Source: a virus
Length of the DNA: 64,000 nucleotides
Reading direction: 5' to 3' (one strand)
Virus record (IMG/VR): IMGVR_UViG_3300044213_000051
Coordinates: 23,218-87,217 of that record
This document shows positions 1-7,989 of the stretch, piece by piece. The notes beneath the pieces were generated by a model, which was given only the letters and a program-made list of their open reading frames with translations, was not told the origin of the DNA and did no database searches. Positions within the stretch are counted from its first letter, which is position 1. Each line of letters begins with the position of its first letter. A program made the translations under genes and the position numbers.

Positions 1-1540
1 TCTCATCCAGCAGCAATAGGTTTGTATTGACTGAGTTCTTCATCTTGGCAATTTGTCTCCATGTAAAGAGGATGGCTAAGTCAATACGCATCTTCTCACC
101 CTCTGAGAAACTTGCGTAAGTAAACTCGTCACGATGGCGTGACTTAACGATCTCGTTAAACGACTCATCAAGTTCAAAATGAATATAAGCATCCATTGCA
201 TTAAGATACTTATTGATCAACTTGTTCATCGCTGGTAAATACTCACGAATGATCGCAGTCTTAATCCCAGTGTCTTTCAACAAAATAGAAGCAACTTCCT
301 CAAGGTTTCGTTTCTCGTTAAGTAATGTTTTCGCAGTAATCTTATCGAGTGCATCTTGAGCCAAATCTTTTAACTTACGTTTCTCTTCATCAATGTTTGT
401 TGTATCATTCTTCGCTGTTTGAATCTCTGATTCAAGGCTACCATTTTGTTTATTGAGTAACGTGATTGTGGAATTTTTTGTTGATAGCTCAATGTTTTTC
501 TCTGTGATTTTTTCAACGATGGAGTTAATACGCTCCAGGTCAGCATTAAGTTTTTGTAAGACTGTGGTAAGATCTTCGACTTTTGAATTATTCTCCGCAA
601 GTTTACTCTCAAGATCTTGAATGATTTTCGACTTATGATCTTCTGGGATGTCTTGACTGCATGACGGACATACTTCATGCTCTGAAAAAAATTCACTGTG
701 TAGTTCACAGGTTTCGACTTTTTGTAACAACTTTGACTTAAGAGTTTTTGCCTTTTCGATATCTTCAGCAATTCGTTTCTTATCCGCAATCCCTGTTTTA
801 AGTGACTCGATCTCCGAAACGATTTGCTCAATCTCGCTCTCTGTCTTAGCCACTTCAGCATTGTTAGCAACAATCTTTGCTTGGATGCTTTCGATTGCTG
901 TGGTCTTGGCTTCGGTAATCGTTTTGATGATTGTTTGCTGAGACTCAACTTTATCTTTTGCGCTCTTGATTTCACTCTCTGTTCTGTTAATAGCATCTTT
1001 AGTTTCCTGCGCTTTCTCTTTCAATAACTGATTCATTATTGAAAAGATTTTAATATCCAAGATATCTTCAATAACTTCTCTACGTTGGTGAGATGGAAGT
1101 TGCATGAATGGAACAAATGAAGCTGATCCGAGGATAACAACTTGTGTGAAGGTCTTGTAATTTAGACGTAGAATTTGTTGCTCAAGAACTTTCTGATAGT
1201 CACGTGATGCAGCATCTTGATTGAGCATGACGCCATCACACCAAATTTCAAATACGTTTGGTTTGATACCACGAATGATTTTATATTCTTTGTTCCCAAC
1301 ATTAAATTCAATGGTGACTAAACAGTTCTTCCCATTGATTGAGTTAATCAACTGTCCCTTGTTAATGTTACGAAATGGTTTTCCAAACAACGAAAAACAC
1401 AATGCGTCTAAGATTGTGCTCTTACCTTCGCCATTCTTACCAATGATTAAAGTTGTTGGTGACTTATCTAACAGTACTTTATTAGCAGAGTTACCAGTAG
1501 ATAAAAAATTTTTCCACTGAACAGAACGAAAAATGATCAC
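1..1540 (-). CDS. gp46: gp46 recombination endonuclease, large subunit (partial)
   Basis: Rad50/SbcC-like ATPase that pairs with gp47 (Mre11/SbcD-like) to process DNA ends for recombination-dependent replication. About 513 codons are present and the C-terminus runs off the left edge. Seen: Walker A GKNGEGKST at about residues 34-42, a zinc hook CPSC near residue 290 inside a long Lys/Glu-rich coiled coil, an ABC signature SFSEGEKMR near residue 476, and a Walker B run LLLLDE at the edge. T4 gp46 is about 560 residues, so only the last part is missing. The start is GTG at 1540: a TAA lies in frame two codons upstream and AAAGG sits about 10 nt before it. The frame is open to the window edge. 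It follows the 119 aa gene almost directly. Confidence 0.95.
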   Translation of the reverse strand, partial: MIIFRSVQWKNFLSTGNSANKVLLDKSPTTLIIGKNGEGKSTILDALCFSLFGKPFRNINKGQLINSINGKNCLVTIEFNVGNKEYKIIRGIKPNVFEIWCDGVMLNQDAASRDYQKVLEQQILRLNYKTFTQVVILGSASFVPFMQLPSHQRREVIEDILDIKIFSIMNQLLKEKAQETKDAINRTESEIKSAKDKVESQQTIIKTITEAKTTAIESIQAKIVANNAEVAKTESEIEQIVSEIESLKTGIADKKRIAEDIEKAKTLKSKLLQKVETCELHSEFFSEHEVCPSCSQDIPEDHKSKIIQDLESKLAENNSKVEDLTTVLQKLNADLERINSIVEKITEKNIELSTKNSTITLLNKQNGSLESEIQTAKNDTTNIDEEKRKLKDLAQDALDKITAKTLLNEKRNLEEVASILLKDTGIKTAIIREYLPAMNKLINKYLNAMDAYIHFELDESFNEIVKSRHRDEFTYASFSEGEKMRIDLAILFTWRQIAKMKNSVNTNLLLLDE

Positions 1541-1543
1541 TGT

Positions 1544-1903
1544 TTATTTACCTTTAATAATATTATCTTTCCACTCCCAACCAAGAATTAACTTAGTAAA
1601 GATTCTATGTAAAAAATTCGGTTTGGTTTTACGACCAACAGACATATTTGGTGTCACTTTCCAAGAACCAACAGCACCATCTGGTAATACTTGGAAGTCC
1701 TGATAATTTGGACTAACAGTAGCCCAAGTGACAGCACCATTAGCAGCAAGAGTTAATCCTGTTCCAGATGTAAGAGTAATAGAACTCGCTGCCCATTGCT
1801 TACGTTGTTCCTCTTGATATCGTTCACAAGGTGTATAATCTAAATCAAGATTTACTTGCTCAGTTAATGGCCAAAAGAACGGGATCTCTTGTTGATGCAT
1901 CAT
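1544..1903 (-). CDS. hypothetical protein between gp46 and gp47
   Basis: 119 aa protein of unknown function. Its start overlaps the end of gp47 by 4 nt (ATGA type) and its stop is 3 nt before the gp46 GTG, so it is co-translated with the nuclease pair. The middle (about residues 40-85) is rich in Thr, Gly and Ser with a beta-strand look. The C-terminal 35 residues are basic and aromatic and end in GWEWKDNIIKGK. No transmembrane segment, signal peptide or catalytic motif is visible. T4 also has small genes between 46 and 47, but I do not recognise this as one of them. Confidence 0.75.
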   Translation of the reverse strand: MMHQQEIPFFWPLTEQVNLDLDYTPCERYQEEQRKQWAASSITLTSGTGLTLAANGAVTWATVSPNYQDFQVLPDGAVGSWKVTPNMSVGRKTKPNFLHRIFTKLILGWEWKDNIIKGK

Positions 1904-2955
1904 TGAACCTCTAAATTGATAGCTTCCGTATAAAGCGATTTCATGAACGATTTTACTTGTTCTTTATCGCTATCAGTTTCAATCGAATCAATAAAATGAG
2001 AAAGAACACTTACAGTGTCTTCCAAATTAATCTCTTCTCCAATCTCTCCGTCCTCAAACTCAGAAAGATCTTCAATAATTTTTACTTCAGTACATCCTTT
2101 ATTATACAGCTTTTGAGTAAATCTGTCAAATTTATAATAATCAGTTTTATTAACTACTACAAGTTTAACATATTTGTCTTTCAAGTCAACAGTATCTAAG
2201 TCCAACGGCTCTTTTTCTTTGTCGTCGTATTCGATTCTGGCGAACATTGTATAAGGATTTTGGATGAATTCGAGTTCTCTTGATTCAAGATCGAACAAGT
2301 GAAATCCTCGGGGATCGTTATAATCTTGCCATGTGAGTTCGTACGGATTTCCCAGATAGTATATGTGAGAATCATTGCTGCGATGATGGTAGTGACCAGA
2401 AAACACAAGATCAAACTTTTCAAACAAATCTTTAGATAAACCTTCATGGCTTTCCATTCCTCTATACATTGCAAAGCCAGCGATTTCAAAATGCCCCATA
2501 CATACAACAGCTGATGTTGTTTTCATATGTTCAATACTTTCAGTATAATTCTCTGGACAAATCCAAGGTATCATGGCAATCTTCATACCATCAACCTCAA
2601 TATCAACAGGAGAATCAATTACGTTGATATTATCATACTCTTGTAACAATAAATCTGGCGAATTTATTTCATTAGTGTTTTTAAAGTAAGTATCATGATT
2701 ACCAGCAAGCATATGTACGCTAATACCTTTATCCTTAAGCTGGTCGAAGAACATCTTTTTTGCTCTGTCAAGTGCGTAAAAATTGACATACTTTCTTCTA
2801 TCAAAGGTATCACCAAGAATAAGAACAGTGCTAATACCAGCTGAATCGAGAATAGGGAAAAAAGTATTGTCATAAAACTTTTGGTAGAAATCTAGAAATG
2901 CTACGCTATCATTCCTCGCACCAAAATGCTGGTCTGTTATTATCGCTACTTTCAA
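1900..2955 (-). CDS. gp47: gp47 recombination endonuclease, nuclease subunit
   Basis: Mre11/SbcD-type metallophosphoesterase and partner of gp46. The metal-binding motifs occur in the family order: TDQHFGARND near the N-terminus, GDTFDRR, GNHDTY and GHYHHR. The length of about 351 aa is close to T4 gp47. Start choice: TTG at 2955 (MKVAIITDQHFG) has GGAGG six nt upstream. A TTG two codons further up at 2961 directly abuts the GGAGG and is less likely. The gene is entered from an upstream 56 aa gene that overlaps it by 47 nt in another frame. The C-terminus is acidic. Confidence 0.95.
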   Translation of the reverse strand: MKVAIITDQHFGARNDSVAFLDFYQKFYDNTFFPILDSAGISTVLILGDTFDRRKYVNFYALDRAKKMFFDQLKDKGISVHMLAGNHDTYFKNTNEINSPDLLLQEYDNINVIDSPVDIEVDGMKIAMIPWICPENYTESIEHMKTTSAVVCMGHFEIAGFAMYRGMESHEGLSKDLFEKFDLVFSGHYHHRSNDSHIYYLGNPYELTWQDYNDPRGFHLFDLESRELEFIQNPYTMFARIEYDDKEKEPLDLDTVDLKDKYVKLVVVNKTDYYKFDRFTQKLYNKGCTEVKIIEDLSEFEDGEIGEEINLEDTVSVLSHFIDSIETDSDKEQVKSFMKSLYTEAINLEVQ

Positions 2956-3079
2956 TATCAACCTCCAATGTTTTAATGTTAACTGAATACTTCTCTATAT
3001 ACTCACTCAATTCTTGAATATTATCATATGATCCTTCGGTAGTAATACCATCGATCATCATAGCTCGTACACGGATCAT
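2909..3079 (-). CDS. small 56 aa protein overlapping gp47 start
   Basis: Short gene beginning MIRVRAMMIDG and ending RPAFWCEE. Its ATG overlaps the TGA of the AAA ATPase gene (ATGA), a normal coupling arrangement. Its last 47 nt overlap the start of gp47 in a different frame and include the gp47 Shine-Dalgarno. Translation of this gene would therefore bring ribosomes to the gp47 TTG start. The predicted product is an acidic, single-domain, soluble protein of unknown function. Support is gene position, ATGA coupling and absence of any other use for this gap; no homologue is recognised. Confidence 0.6.
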   Translation of the reverse strand: MIRVRAMMIDGITTEGSYDNIQELSEYIEKYSVNIKTLEVDIESSDNNRPAFWCEE

Positions 3080-4251
3080 AGGAAACCTACCTTTCTTTCT
3101 TTTGGTTTGTTAACTTGAGTGTTGAAAATTTCAGCGATAGAGAAAGTGATAGTCTCACCACCCTTACGTTCGGGTACAACACCACCAAGTTTATCGGCAA
3201 GTTTTTTCGCATCACCGATTTGTAGTGGTTTGAACTCTACGATGTCAAAACAACGTCCAGGACGAACCAACGCTGAATCAATATCGCGAATAGAAGGCAG
3301 GTTTGTTGAGAAAATCATTTTCTTACCTTTGGTAGTTACCAGACCATCGCCCACATTAAGGAAACGATGCATCATTGTATTACCATCGCTGCGTGATTTT
3401 AAGAACGCATCGCTGTCTTCAAGAATCATAATGTTATCATCTGATTCAATGAAACGTGCAAAGAAACCATCTTTATCCAAAATGTTTGAATCGTAAGAAA
3501 CAACAGCTGATGAGTTTGTGTGCGCAAGCAAACCTCGGATAAAGGTAGTCTTACCAGTTCCAGGTGGTCCAATTAAAAGGAGGATGTTTGCTGAAGATTC
3601 CATGTATCGATCATAATATGATTCTAAACTTTCTCCATTCAAGAAAGGATACATTTCTTCAACTGGAAGGCGATCGCGATTCAACGGAACATTAACAGAG
3701 TTTCCGTCTGCGCTATACACCCATTCGATGTGACAAGTAACAACTGAAAAGTTATTCTCTACCAAAGAAATTACACCATCACAGAAGTCAGCATCACCAT
3801 AAGCACGAACGCTTGTTGTGTTACTGTTTACATCATAACGAATGTAATTATTCGTTTCTTGTTCAATGATCATACCACTAGAACTGTTTGGCTGAATATA
3901 CAATTCTTTTGTGAATGTAGCTTCTGCCCATTTCGCCCAGTGTTCTCTGTTACAAAGAACATTAGTTTCACGATGTACTGTTTTTTGATTTGCGTCAAAA
4001 CGTCTCTTAAGAAGTTCTGATACAATCAAATCATCAAAATCACTACAGCCTAAAAAGATTTTTTGGTTTTCAGTTTCGTTCATAATTTTATTCAAGTTAA
4101 ACATGTTATCAGTGGCATCCCAAGTATGCCTACGAAGAGTTCTATCTTTTCTTCTAGCTCTCCCTCGTCTTCTTCTTACAGGAAATGGGCGAACTCCGTC
4201 AGCAATTAAGCTGTTAATCCAACTGCGGACGCTCGTCGGTCTTGCTGTCAT
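3076..4251 (-). CDS. AAA+ ATPase (Bcs1/proteasome-ATPase-like)
   Basis: AAA-type ATPase of about 391 aa. Walker A is LLIGPPGTGKTTFIRG; Walker B is NIMILEDSDAF. Sensor-like IFSTNLPS and an arginine-finger-like ALVRPGRCFD follow, as in AAA proteins. The first 50 residues are very basic (RRRRGRARRK), followed by an N-terminal region of about 150 residues without motifs. Start ATG 4251 is preferred (AGGTGAAGAGA just upstream); GTG 4260 is an alternative. A conservative internal start would be the ATG beginning MFNLNKIMNE. It overlaps the end of gp55 by 38 nt. Its role is unknown; the position next to the late sigma factor and gp46/47 suggests a DNA or protein remodelling job (inference). Confidence 0.85.
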   Translation of the reverse strand: MTARPTSVRSWINSLIADGVRPFPVRRRRGRARRKDRTLRRHTWDATDNMFNLNKIMNETENQKIFLGCSDFDDLIVSELLKRRFDANQKTVHRETNVLCNREHWAKWAEATFTKELYIQPNSSSGMIIEQETNNYIRYDVNSNTTSVRAYGDADFCDGVISLVENNFSVVTCHIEWVYSADGNSVNVPLNRDRLPVEEMYPFLNGESLESYYDRYMESSANILLLIGPPGTGKTTFIRGLLAHTNSSAVVSYDSNILDKDGFFARFIESDDNIMILEDSDAFLKSRSDGNTMMHRFLNVGDGLVTTKGKKMIFSTNLPSIRDIDSALVRPGRCFDIVEFKPLQIGDAKKLADKLGGVVPERKGGETITFSIAEIFNTQVNKPKERKVGFL

Positions 4252-4780
4252 TCTCTTCACCTATAAAATCATCTAGAGACGCTTTCTTTTTCGCAACCTT
4301 TTCTTTTTTCTTGGTCACAAATGAATCGTCATAATTACTATTGTTTTGCATAAAGTCAATGTAAGCATTATGATAATGCCCATCTTCGTCATGTTCTTGT
4401 ATATCAAATGATTCAAACGACATGTCTTGAATCAACTTACCTTTAATATACGACTGTTTCTTTTCCTTCGAAATTCTTCGCAAGAAAGCAAAGTAAATAA
4501 TCTGAGTAAAATATGCAAAAGGATTGCTTGACTTACTTGGGTCGAAGTTATCAATATAATGAATACAGTTCTCGATGCCATCAAGAATCATATCATCTTT
4601 GTAACTATAGTTAATAAAATTCGGTTTGTATGATAAGTGCGTTGCGATCTTTAAAATACACTCGCCGATATAATTACTAACGATCGGTTTCGGTAAGCCA
4701 TTCTCTTCAGCGTGTTTTACCTTTTCTTTATAATCTTTTATTGCGACTAAAAAGTCAGCGTTATTTACATATTGTGCCAC
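4214..4780 (-). CDS. gp55: gp55 late-transcription sigma factor
   Basis: Small sigma-70-family factor that directs host RNA polymerase to phage late promoters. 188 aa, close to T4 gp55 (185). The region-2-like core is visible: DDMILDGIENCIHYIDNF, then the NPFAYFTQIIYFAFLRRI stretch that corresponds to the core-binding/-10 helix, then the basic KEKKQSYIKGKL. The C-terminus is acidic and low in complexity. The start is GTG 4780, with AGAGG 8 nt upstream. It is first in an operon that continues into the AAA ATPase, gp47 and gp46, behind a sigma70-like promoter. Its presence fits the TAAATA motifs upstream of the structural genes. Confidence 0.93.
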   Translation of the reverse strand: MAQYVNNADFLVAIKDYKEKVKHAEENGLPKPIVSNYIGECILKIATHLSYKPNFINYSYKDDMILDGIENCIHYIDNFDPSKSSNPFAYFTQIIYFAFLRRISKEKKQSYIKGKLIQDMSFESFDIQEHDEDGHYHNAYIDFMQNNSNYDDSFVTKKKEKVAKKKASLDDFIGEENDSKTDERPQLD

Positions 4781-4817
4781 ATTCGTATCCTCTGTTAATT
4801 AATAACAGCTAAGAGTA

Positions 4818-4846
4818 AGTTTACTTCTAAAGGGGAATTTTGTCAA
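4818..4846 (-). promoter_or_regulatory. sigma70-type promoter for gp55 operon
   Basis: Reading the minus strand: TTGACA (4846-4841), a 17 nt spacer, then TAAACT (4823-4818). An imperfect palindrome built on AGTAA..TTACT covers the -10. It lies 38 nt upstream of the gp55 GTG. The rest of the 156 nt gap back to the preceding gene (4781-4936) is AT-rich, with no further gene or hairpin that I can see. Confidence 0.7.
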
Positions 4847-4936
4847 ATCTTTTTTCTTGTATATTTACAAAGAAATAAATTTGCTTTTTATTTGACGAAA
4901 GAGTAAAGTTACGGTGTAGGGTTTGATGTGAGTAAA

Positions 4937-5410
4937 TTAATGAATCGTATCATTACCATCAACGAAGTTCTTGTTCTCATCAATTATGCTCTTTAGCATA
5001 TCAAGACGTTTCTTTACTTCTTCCATTGTTAATTCAGACAGCTCTTCATTAACACCCTCCTGATCATCTTCCCACTGCAGATCTTCTGCTTTATTTCCCT
5101 GAGTTGCAAGCACCTCTCGAGAGTTTTCCTCTACGATGCGATTGAAGTGGGGAATTAAAATATGATGGAGATTTTTGATAAACAGGATTTTACTTTTGTC
5201 AATGACCAGTGATTGATCATCGGAGAATTTTGAATATGGAGTTGCGGTAACGTGTTCTTTACCGTTGTTCCCTTCCATAACAGGAAACAATCTAATTAAC
5301 ATCGGATTTAAAATTTTGATCTGGTCTGCAGTTTCAGCTTCCAACACAGCCATTACTTGTTCACCAGAAACAAATTTTACAATTACGTAGTGCTCGTTAC
5401 CAGTTAACAT
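4937..5410 (-). CDS. hypothetical protein, possible Sm-like fold
   Basis: 157 aa protein with no recognised function. The first 90 residues look like short beta strands (YVIVKFVSGEQVMAVL, IKILNPMLIRLFPV, VIDKSKILFIKNL), a pattern reminiscent of Sm/Hfq-like small barrels. This is inference from pattern only. The remaining 65 residues are acidic and helical (EELSELTMEEVKKRL). It overlaps the end of uvsW by 7 nt, so it is the third gene of the uvsY-uvsW unit. A role connected to RNA or to the helicase is possible but unproven. Confidence 0.75.
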   Translation of the reverse strand: MLTGNEHYVIVKFVSGEQVMAVLEAETADQIKILNPMLIRLFPVMEGNNGKEHVTATPYSKFSDDQSLVIDKSKILFIKNLHHILIPHFNRIVEENSREVLATQGNKAEDLQWEDDQEGVNEELSELTMEEVKKRLDMLKSIIDENKNFVDGNDTIH

Positions 5411-6888
5411 AAATTTACCTCTACCAATTTTAAATCAAATTGTTCTTCAGCATAAGTTTTGTATCTTTCTGCTGCGTGATTCAATGTATGATTTTTCCAA
5501 GATTTCCAATGCAGATCGTCAGCAATATCATATAGATTACAATGCGTTTTTCCATCTTTCAAACGCAACCCTCTACCGATTGATTGTAAGTTTCGTATCT
5601 TACTTTTCGAGGGAGATGCAAAGATAACATTTTCCAACGAAGGTATGTTAATACCAGTTGAGAAAGTGCCAAACGAAGCTACAATAATAGCGTCGTCTTC
5701 TCCCTCTGTTATGTGTCTAATAGACTCACGATCTGCAGTTTCTGTTCCACCATAAACGAAAAATACTTTTCGATCTTCGTGAACTTTACTTTTAATCATA
5801 TCGTATAGGACTTTGCCGTGCTTTTCAACGTATTGAAAAAGAACCAGCGTATTGCCGTTAGATTTTACTGCCAAGTTTCGAATAAACTTGTTTCTTGGTT
5901 CACAAGTAACTAGCCAATCCATTTCTTCTTGGTACGTGTTATTCTTTCGTCCTTTACGAATCTCATCATTATATTTCAGAACTACACATGTAATATTTAG
6001 TTGTGCGAGTTTCTGTGTTTCCATCAACTGTTTAGTAGTGGTAACCCTGTGAACTGGACCAAACATACCCTCAAGAACTAAACGATGAACCTTTTTGTTA
6101 TCAAGTGTTCCTGTTGTTCCGATGCGATAGCGAATGTTATCCATTTTTTCCATTACAGTAGATAATGACTTCGCTTTAAACTGATGCGCTTCGTCTCCGA
6201 AAATTACATCGAACTGTTTGAACCAAGCACGTGGTTGTAAATAAACAGATTGCCAAGTTGTAATAAGAACATCTTTGGTAAAATCTTTTGAGAATCCACT
6301 GTATAATTTTTGACAATGACCAGAAACACTCCATTTATTTTCAGTTGAGTAATCTTCAAAGTCAGCGTATAATTGTTCTACTAAAGATGTTGTTGGAACA
6401 ATAATAATACATTTACGATTGTGAGCAAGGTGCCATCTCATCGTAGTGTAGATGATAAACGATTTACCTGATGCTGTTGGAGAAAGAAGTAGAGTACGTT
6501 CTTTATCAAGAGCAGTCTTTACTGCTTCTACTTGATAGTCACGAATTTCAATAGGTTGCCCACGACCCATTGGTTTCAAAATTTTTGCGAATCCTTCAAC
6601 TTGTTCGTGAGTGATTCCATTTTGATATGTTACTTGATTTAAATATTCAACCGCATAGCCATTGCGTGTTGCGAATTCTTCCACGTATGAAACCAAACCT
6701 ACATAGAGTGTTTTTCTCACTTGATCATATAAACGAACTTTACCATCCCACAAACGTGCTCTATACTGTGGAGTAAATCTTGCTCCTGGATACTCGTATG
6801 TGAAAAAGTCCGATAGTTCTTGTTCGACACTTGGGTCGCTGAACACTCGGACATAAACCTCATCTAATTTTTCAATTTTAATTAACAT
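5404..6888 (-). CDS. uvsW: UvsW DNA/RNA helicase
   Basis: Superfamily 2 helicase that in T4 unwinds R-loops and branched DNA and switches replication from origin-driven to recombination-driven. 494 aa from the chosen start; T4 UvsW is about the same. An N-terminal domain with FTPQYRARLWDGKVRLYD matches the T4 family pattern. Motif I is SPTASGKS, motif II GDEAH, motif III GTTGT. Motifs V/VI are represented by FSTGINIPSLENVIFASP and QSIGRGLRLKDGK. The start is ATG 6888 (MLIKIEKLDEV), which shares its A with the uvsY TAA (TAATG) and has GGGA 5 nt upstream. A longer reading from 6915 would overlap uvsY without need. Confidence 0.95.
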   Translation of the reverse strand: MLIKIEKLDEVYVRVFSDPSVEQELSDFFTYEYPGARFTPQYRARLWDGKVRLYDQVRKTLYVGLVSYVEEFATRNGYAVEYLNQVTYQNGITHEQVEGFAKILKPMGRGQPIEIRDYQVEAVKTALDKERTLLLSPTASGKSFIIYTTMRWHLAHNRKCIIIVPTTSLVEQLYADFEDYSTENKWSVSGHCQKLYSGFSKDFTKDVLITTWQSVYLQPRAWFKQFDVIFGDEAHQFKAKSLSTVMEKMDNIRYRIGTTGTLDNKKVHRLVLEGMFGPVHRVTTTKQLMETQKLAQLNITCVVLKYNDEIRKGRKNNTYQEEMDWLVTCEPRNKFIRNLAVKSNGNTLVLFQYVEKHGKVLYDMIKSKVHEDRKVFFVYGGTETADRESIRHITEGEDDAIIVASFGTFSTGINIPSLENVIFASPSKSKIRNLQSIGRGLRLKDGKTHCNLYDIADDLHWKSWKNHTLNHAAERYKTYAEEQFDLKLVEVNLC

Positions 6889-7325
6889 TACATCCCAGCT
6901 AAAAATCTCTTCCATTCTACAGCTGTTTTAATTTGCCAGTCACGTGCTTTAATTTGGCTGAGAACAGATTCCAAAAAGTATATCATTGTTTCAAGATAAT
7001 CAATCTTCACCTTCAATGTATTTAGATCAGTGTCACCAGAGAGAAACTCATCCATTTCATTTTTAAGTGGCTTAACACCTTGCCATTGTAACCAACCAAG
7101 ATCTGTCAATTCATCTCGAGACAATTCTCCACGATAATAACGAAACTTGTTTTTACGCAGAATGTTATAATCAGAACTTAATTTTGTGTGTTTGAGTTTA
7201 ACATTAACAAGTAATCTTACATACTTGGCGTGTAGTTTTGGTGTTGCTGTAGAATTTTCGCCCAGATAGTTATCATCAATTTGGGAATCAACATCCCACA
7301 TGTCCTGCATTTCTTCAAGTGTCAT
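6888..7325 (-). CDS. uvsY: UvsY recombination mediator
   Basis: Mediator that loads the UvsX recombinase onto gp32-coated single-stranded DNA. 145 aa against 137 for T4. The helical C-terminal half (LETMIYFLESVLSQIKARDWQIKTAVEWKRF) and the placement directly before uvsW agree with UvsY; the N-terminal helices carry basic residues (KYVRLLVNVKLKHTK). It is first in its operon, 25 nt downstream of a near-consensus sigma70 -10 element, with GGAG before the ATG. No uvsX lies in this window. Confidence 0.85.
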   Translation of the reverse strand: MTLEEMQDMWDVDSQIDDNYLGENSTATPKLHAKYVRLLVNVKLKHTKLSSDYNILRKNKFRYYRGELSRDELTDLGWLQWQGVKPLKNEMDEFLSGDTDLNTLKVKIDYLETMIYFLESVLSQIKARDWQIKTAVEWKRFLAGM

Positions 7326-7338
7326 AATATCTCCAATG

Positions 7339-7362
7339 TTCGTAGTATAATTTTACTACGAA
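7339..7362. repeat. perfect palindrome over the uvsY promoter
   Basis: TTCGTAGTA, six-base loop, TACTACGAA: 9 bp perfect arms covering the -10 and part of the spacer. There is no run of T after it, so it is more like an operator than a terminator. No repressor gene is recognised in this window. Confidence 0.7.
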
Positions 7363-7378
7363 TCTGCAATAATGTCAA
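7350..7378 (-). promoter_or_regulatory. sigma70-type promoter for uvsY-uvsW
   Basis: Minus strand: TTGACA (7378-7373), a 17 nt spacer, TAAAAT (7355-7350). The -35 overlaps the last codons of gp3. A perfect 9 bp inverted repeat straddles the -10. It is very like the gp55 promoter in spacing and in the palindromic -10, which suggests joint control of the two early operons. Confidence 0.75.
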
Positions 7379-7905
7379 GCGAAATTAAAGTAAGAAAACT
7401 TAAAAGTTGCATTACCAACAATATATGGAACATCAGTATTTGTAGACTCGAACATAACTGCGTCAATGGAAGCAGGGAATATATCGTAGAAATTTACAGT
7501 TTGGCTAACGTTGTTGGAATGGTCAAGAATTAATAATGTTGCGTTTGATAAGTTTTTTGCAAGTTCAGATAAAGCTGTAACTGCGTTTGCGTCTACAAGA
7601 TTAATGTATTGTTGATATGTTTCAGGAAACCCCAACGCAACAATCCAATTGTAAATTGCTTTGTAGTTCGCCATCGATTCATCAATTTGAAACTGAATGT
7701 TCAAAGTGTCATACGTCAAGTGATCGCCTGGAATTGGGATGTTAGCAAATGGGTTACCGAAATCTGGAGAACCAAGAGTTATCCCTGGAAGATTTACTTG
7801 CTGACAGAAGTAAGACATCTCTGGCAATGATGCGATCGTAAACAAAAACCCATTAGGCGATAATGGAGTTATTTTTTGCGGAATTGGGTTAGATGTAATA
7901 GTCAT
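7375..7905 (-). CDS. gp3: gp3 tail completion / tail-tube terminator protein
   Basis: Member of the T4 tail-tube fold group, 176 aa, the same length as T4 gp3. Family-like features: NLPGITL after a hydrophobic first strand, LTYDTLNIQFQIDESMANYKAIYNWI in the middle, LLILDHSNN, and a last strand ATFKFSYFNF. It would cap the tail tube and stop its growth. gp19 and the gp54-like protein in this window share the fold, but gp3 is the best match in length and ending. It stands alone between the uvsY promoter and the gp23 terminator. The late-promoter octamer ends 5 nt before its ATG and no Shine-Dalgarno is visible. Confidence 0.72.
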   Translation of the reverse strand: MTITSNPIPQKITPLSPNGFLFTIASLPEMSYFCQQVNLPGITLGSPDFGNPFANIPIPGDHLTYDTLNIQFQIDESMANYKAIYNWIVALGFPETYQQYINLVDANAVTALSELAKNLSNATLLILDHSNNVSQTVNFYDIFPASIDAVMFESTNTDVPYIVGNATFKFSYFNFA

Positions 7906-7910
7906 AATAG

Positions 7911-7918
7911 TATTTATC
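7911..7918 (-). promoter_or_regulatory. late promoter octamer GATAAATA (gp3)
   Basis: GATAAATACTATT followed at once by the gp3 ATG. It matches the T4 late promoter TATAAATA with its common CTATT extension. Only 5 nt separate octamer and ATG. Confidence 0.65.
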
Positions 7919-7923
7919 TTATG

Positions 7924-7952
7924 AAAAAAGAGGGATCCGAAGACCCCTCTTT
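7924..7952 (-). terminator. intrinsic terminator after gp23
   Basis: Minus strand: 11 bp stem AAAGAGGGGTC / GATCCCTCTTT (one G-U pair) closed by a C(UUCG)G tetraloop and followed by six T. It ends the head operon downstream of gp23. The plus-strand reading also has a short T run, so it could work weakly in both directions. Confidence 0.9.
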
Positions 7953-7989
7953 AAATACCGTTCTTACGTCGGTTTAATTAAAAACTTGA

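Noticed and set aside
370-996. Minus-strand 208 aa open frame, Lys/Ser/Gln-rich
   Set aside because: It lies in another frame of gp46, whose true frame is open to the edge and carries Walker A, zinc hook and signature motifs. The composition is that of a shifted coiled-coil reading.
15-1543. Plus-strand frames 824-1027 and 1221-1520 as small genes
   Set aside because: Antisense to conserved gp46 regions, without ribosome sites.
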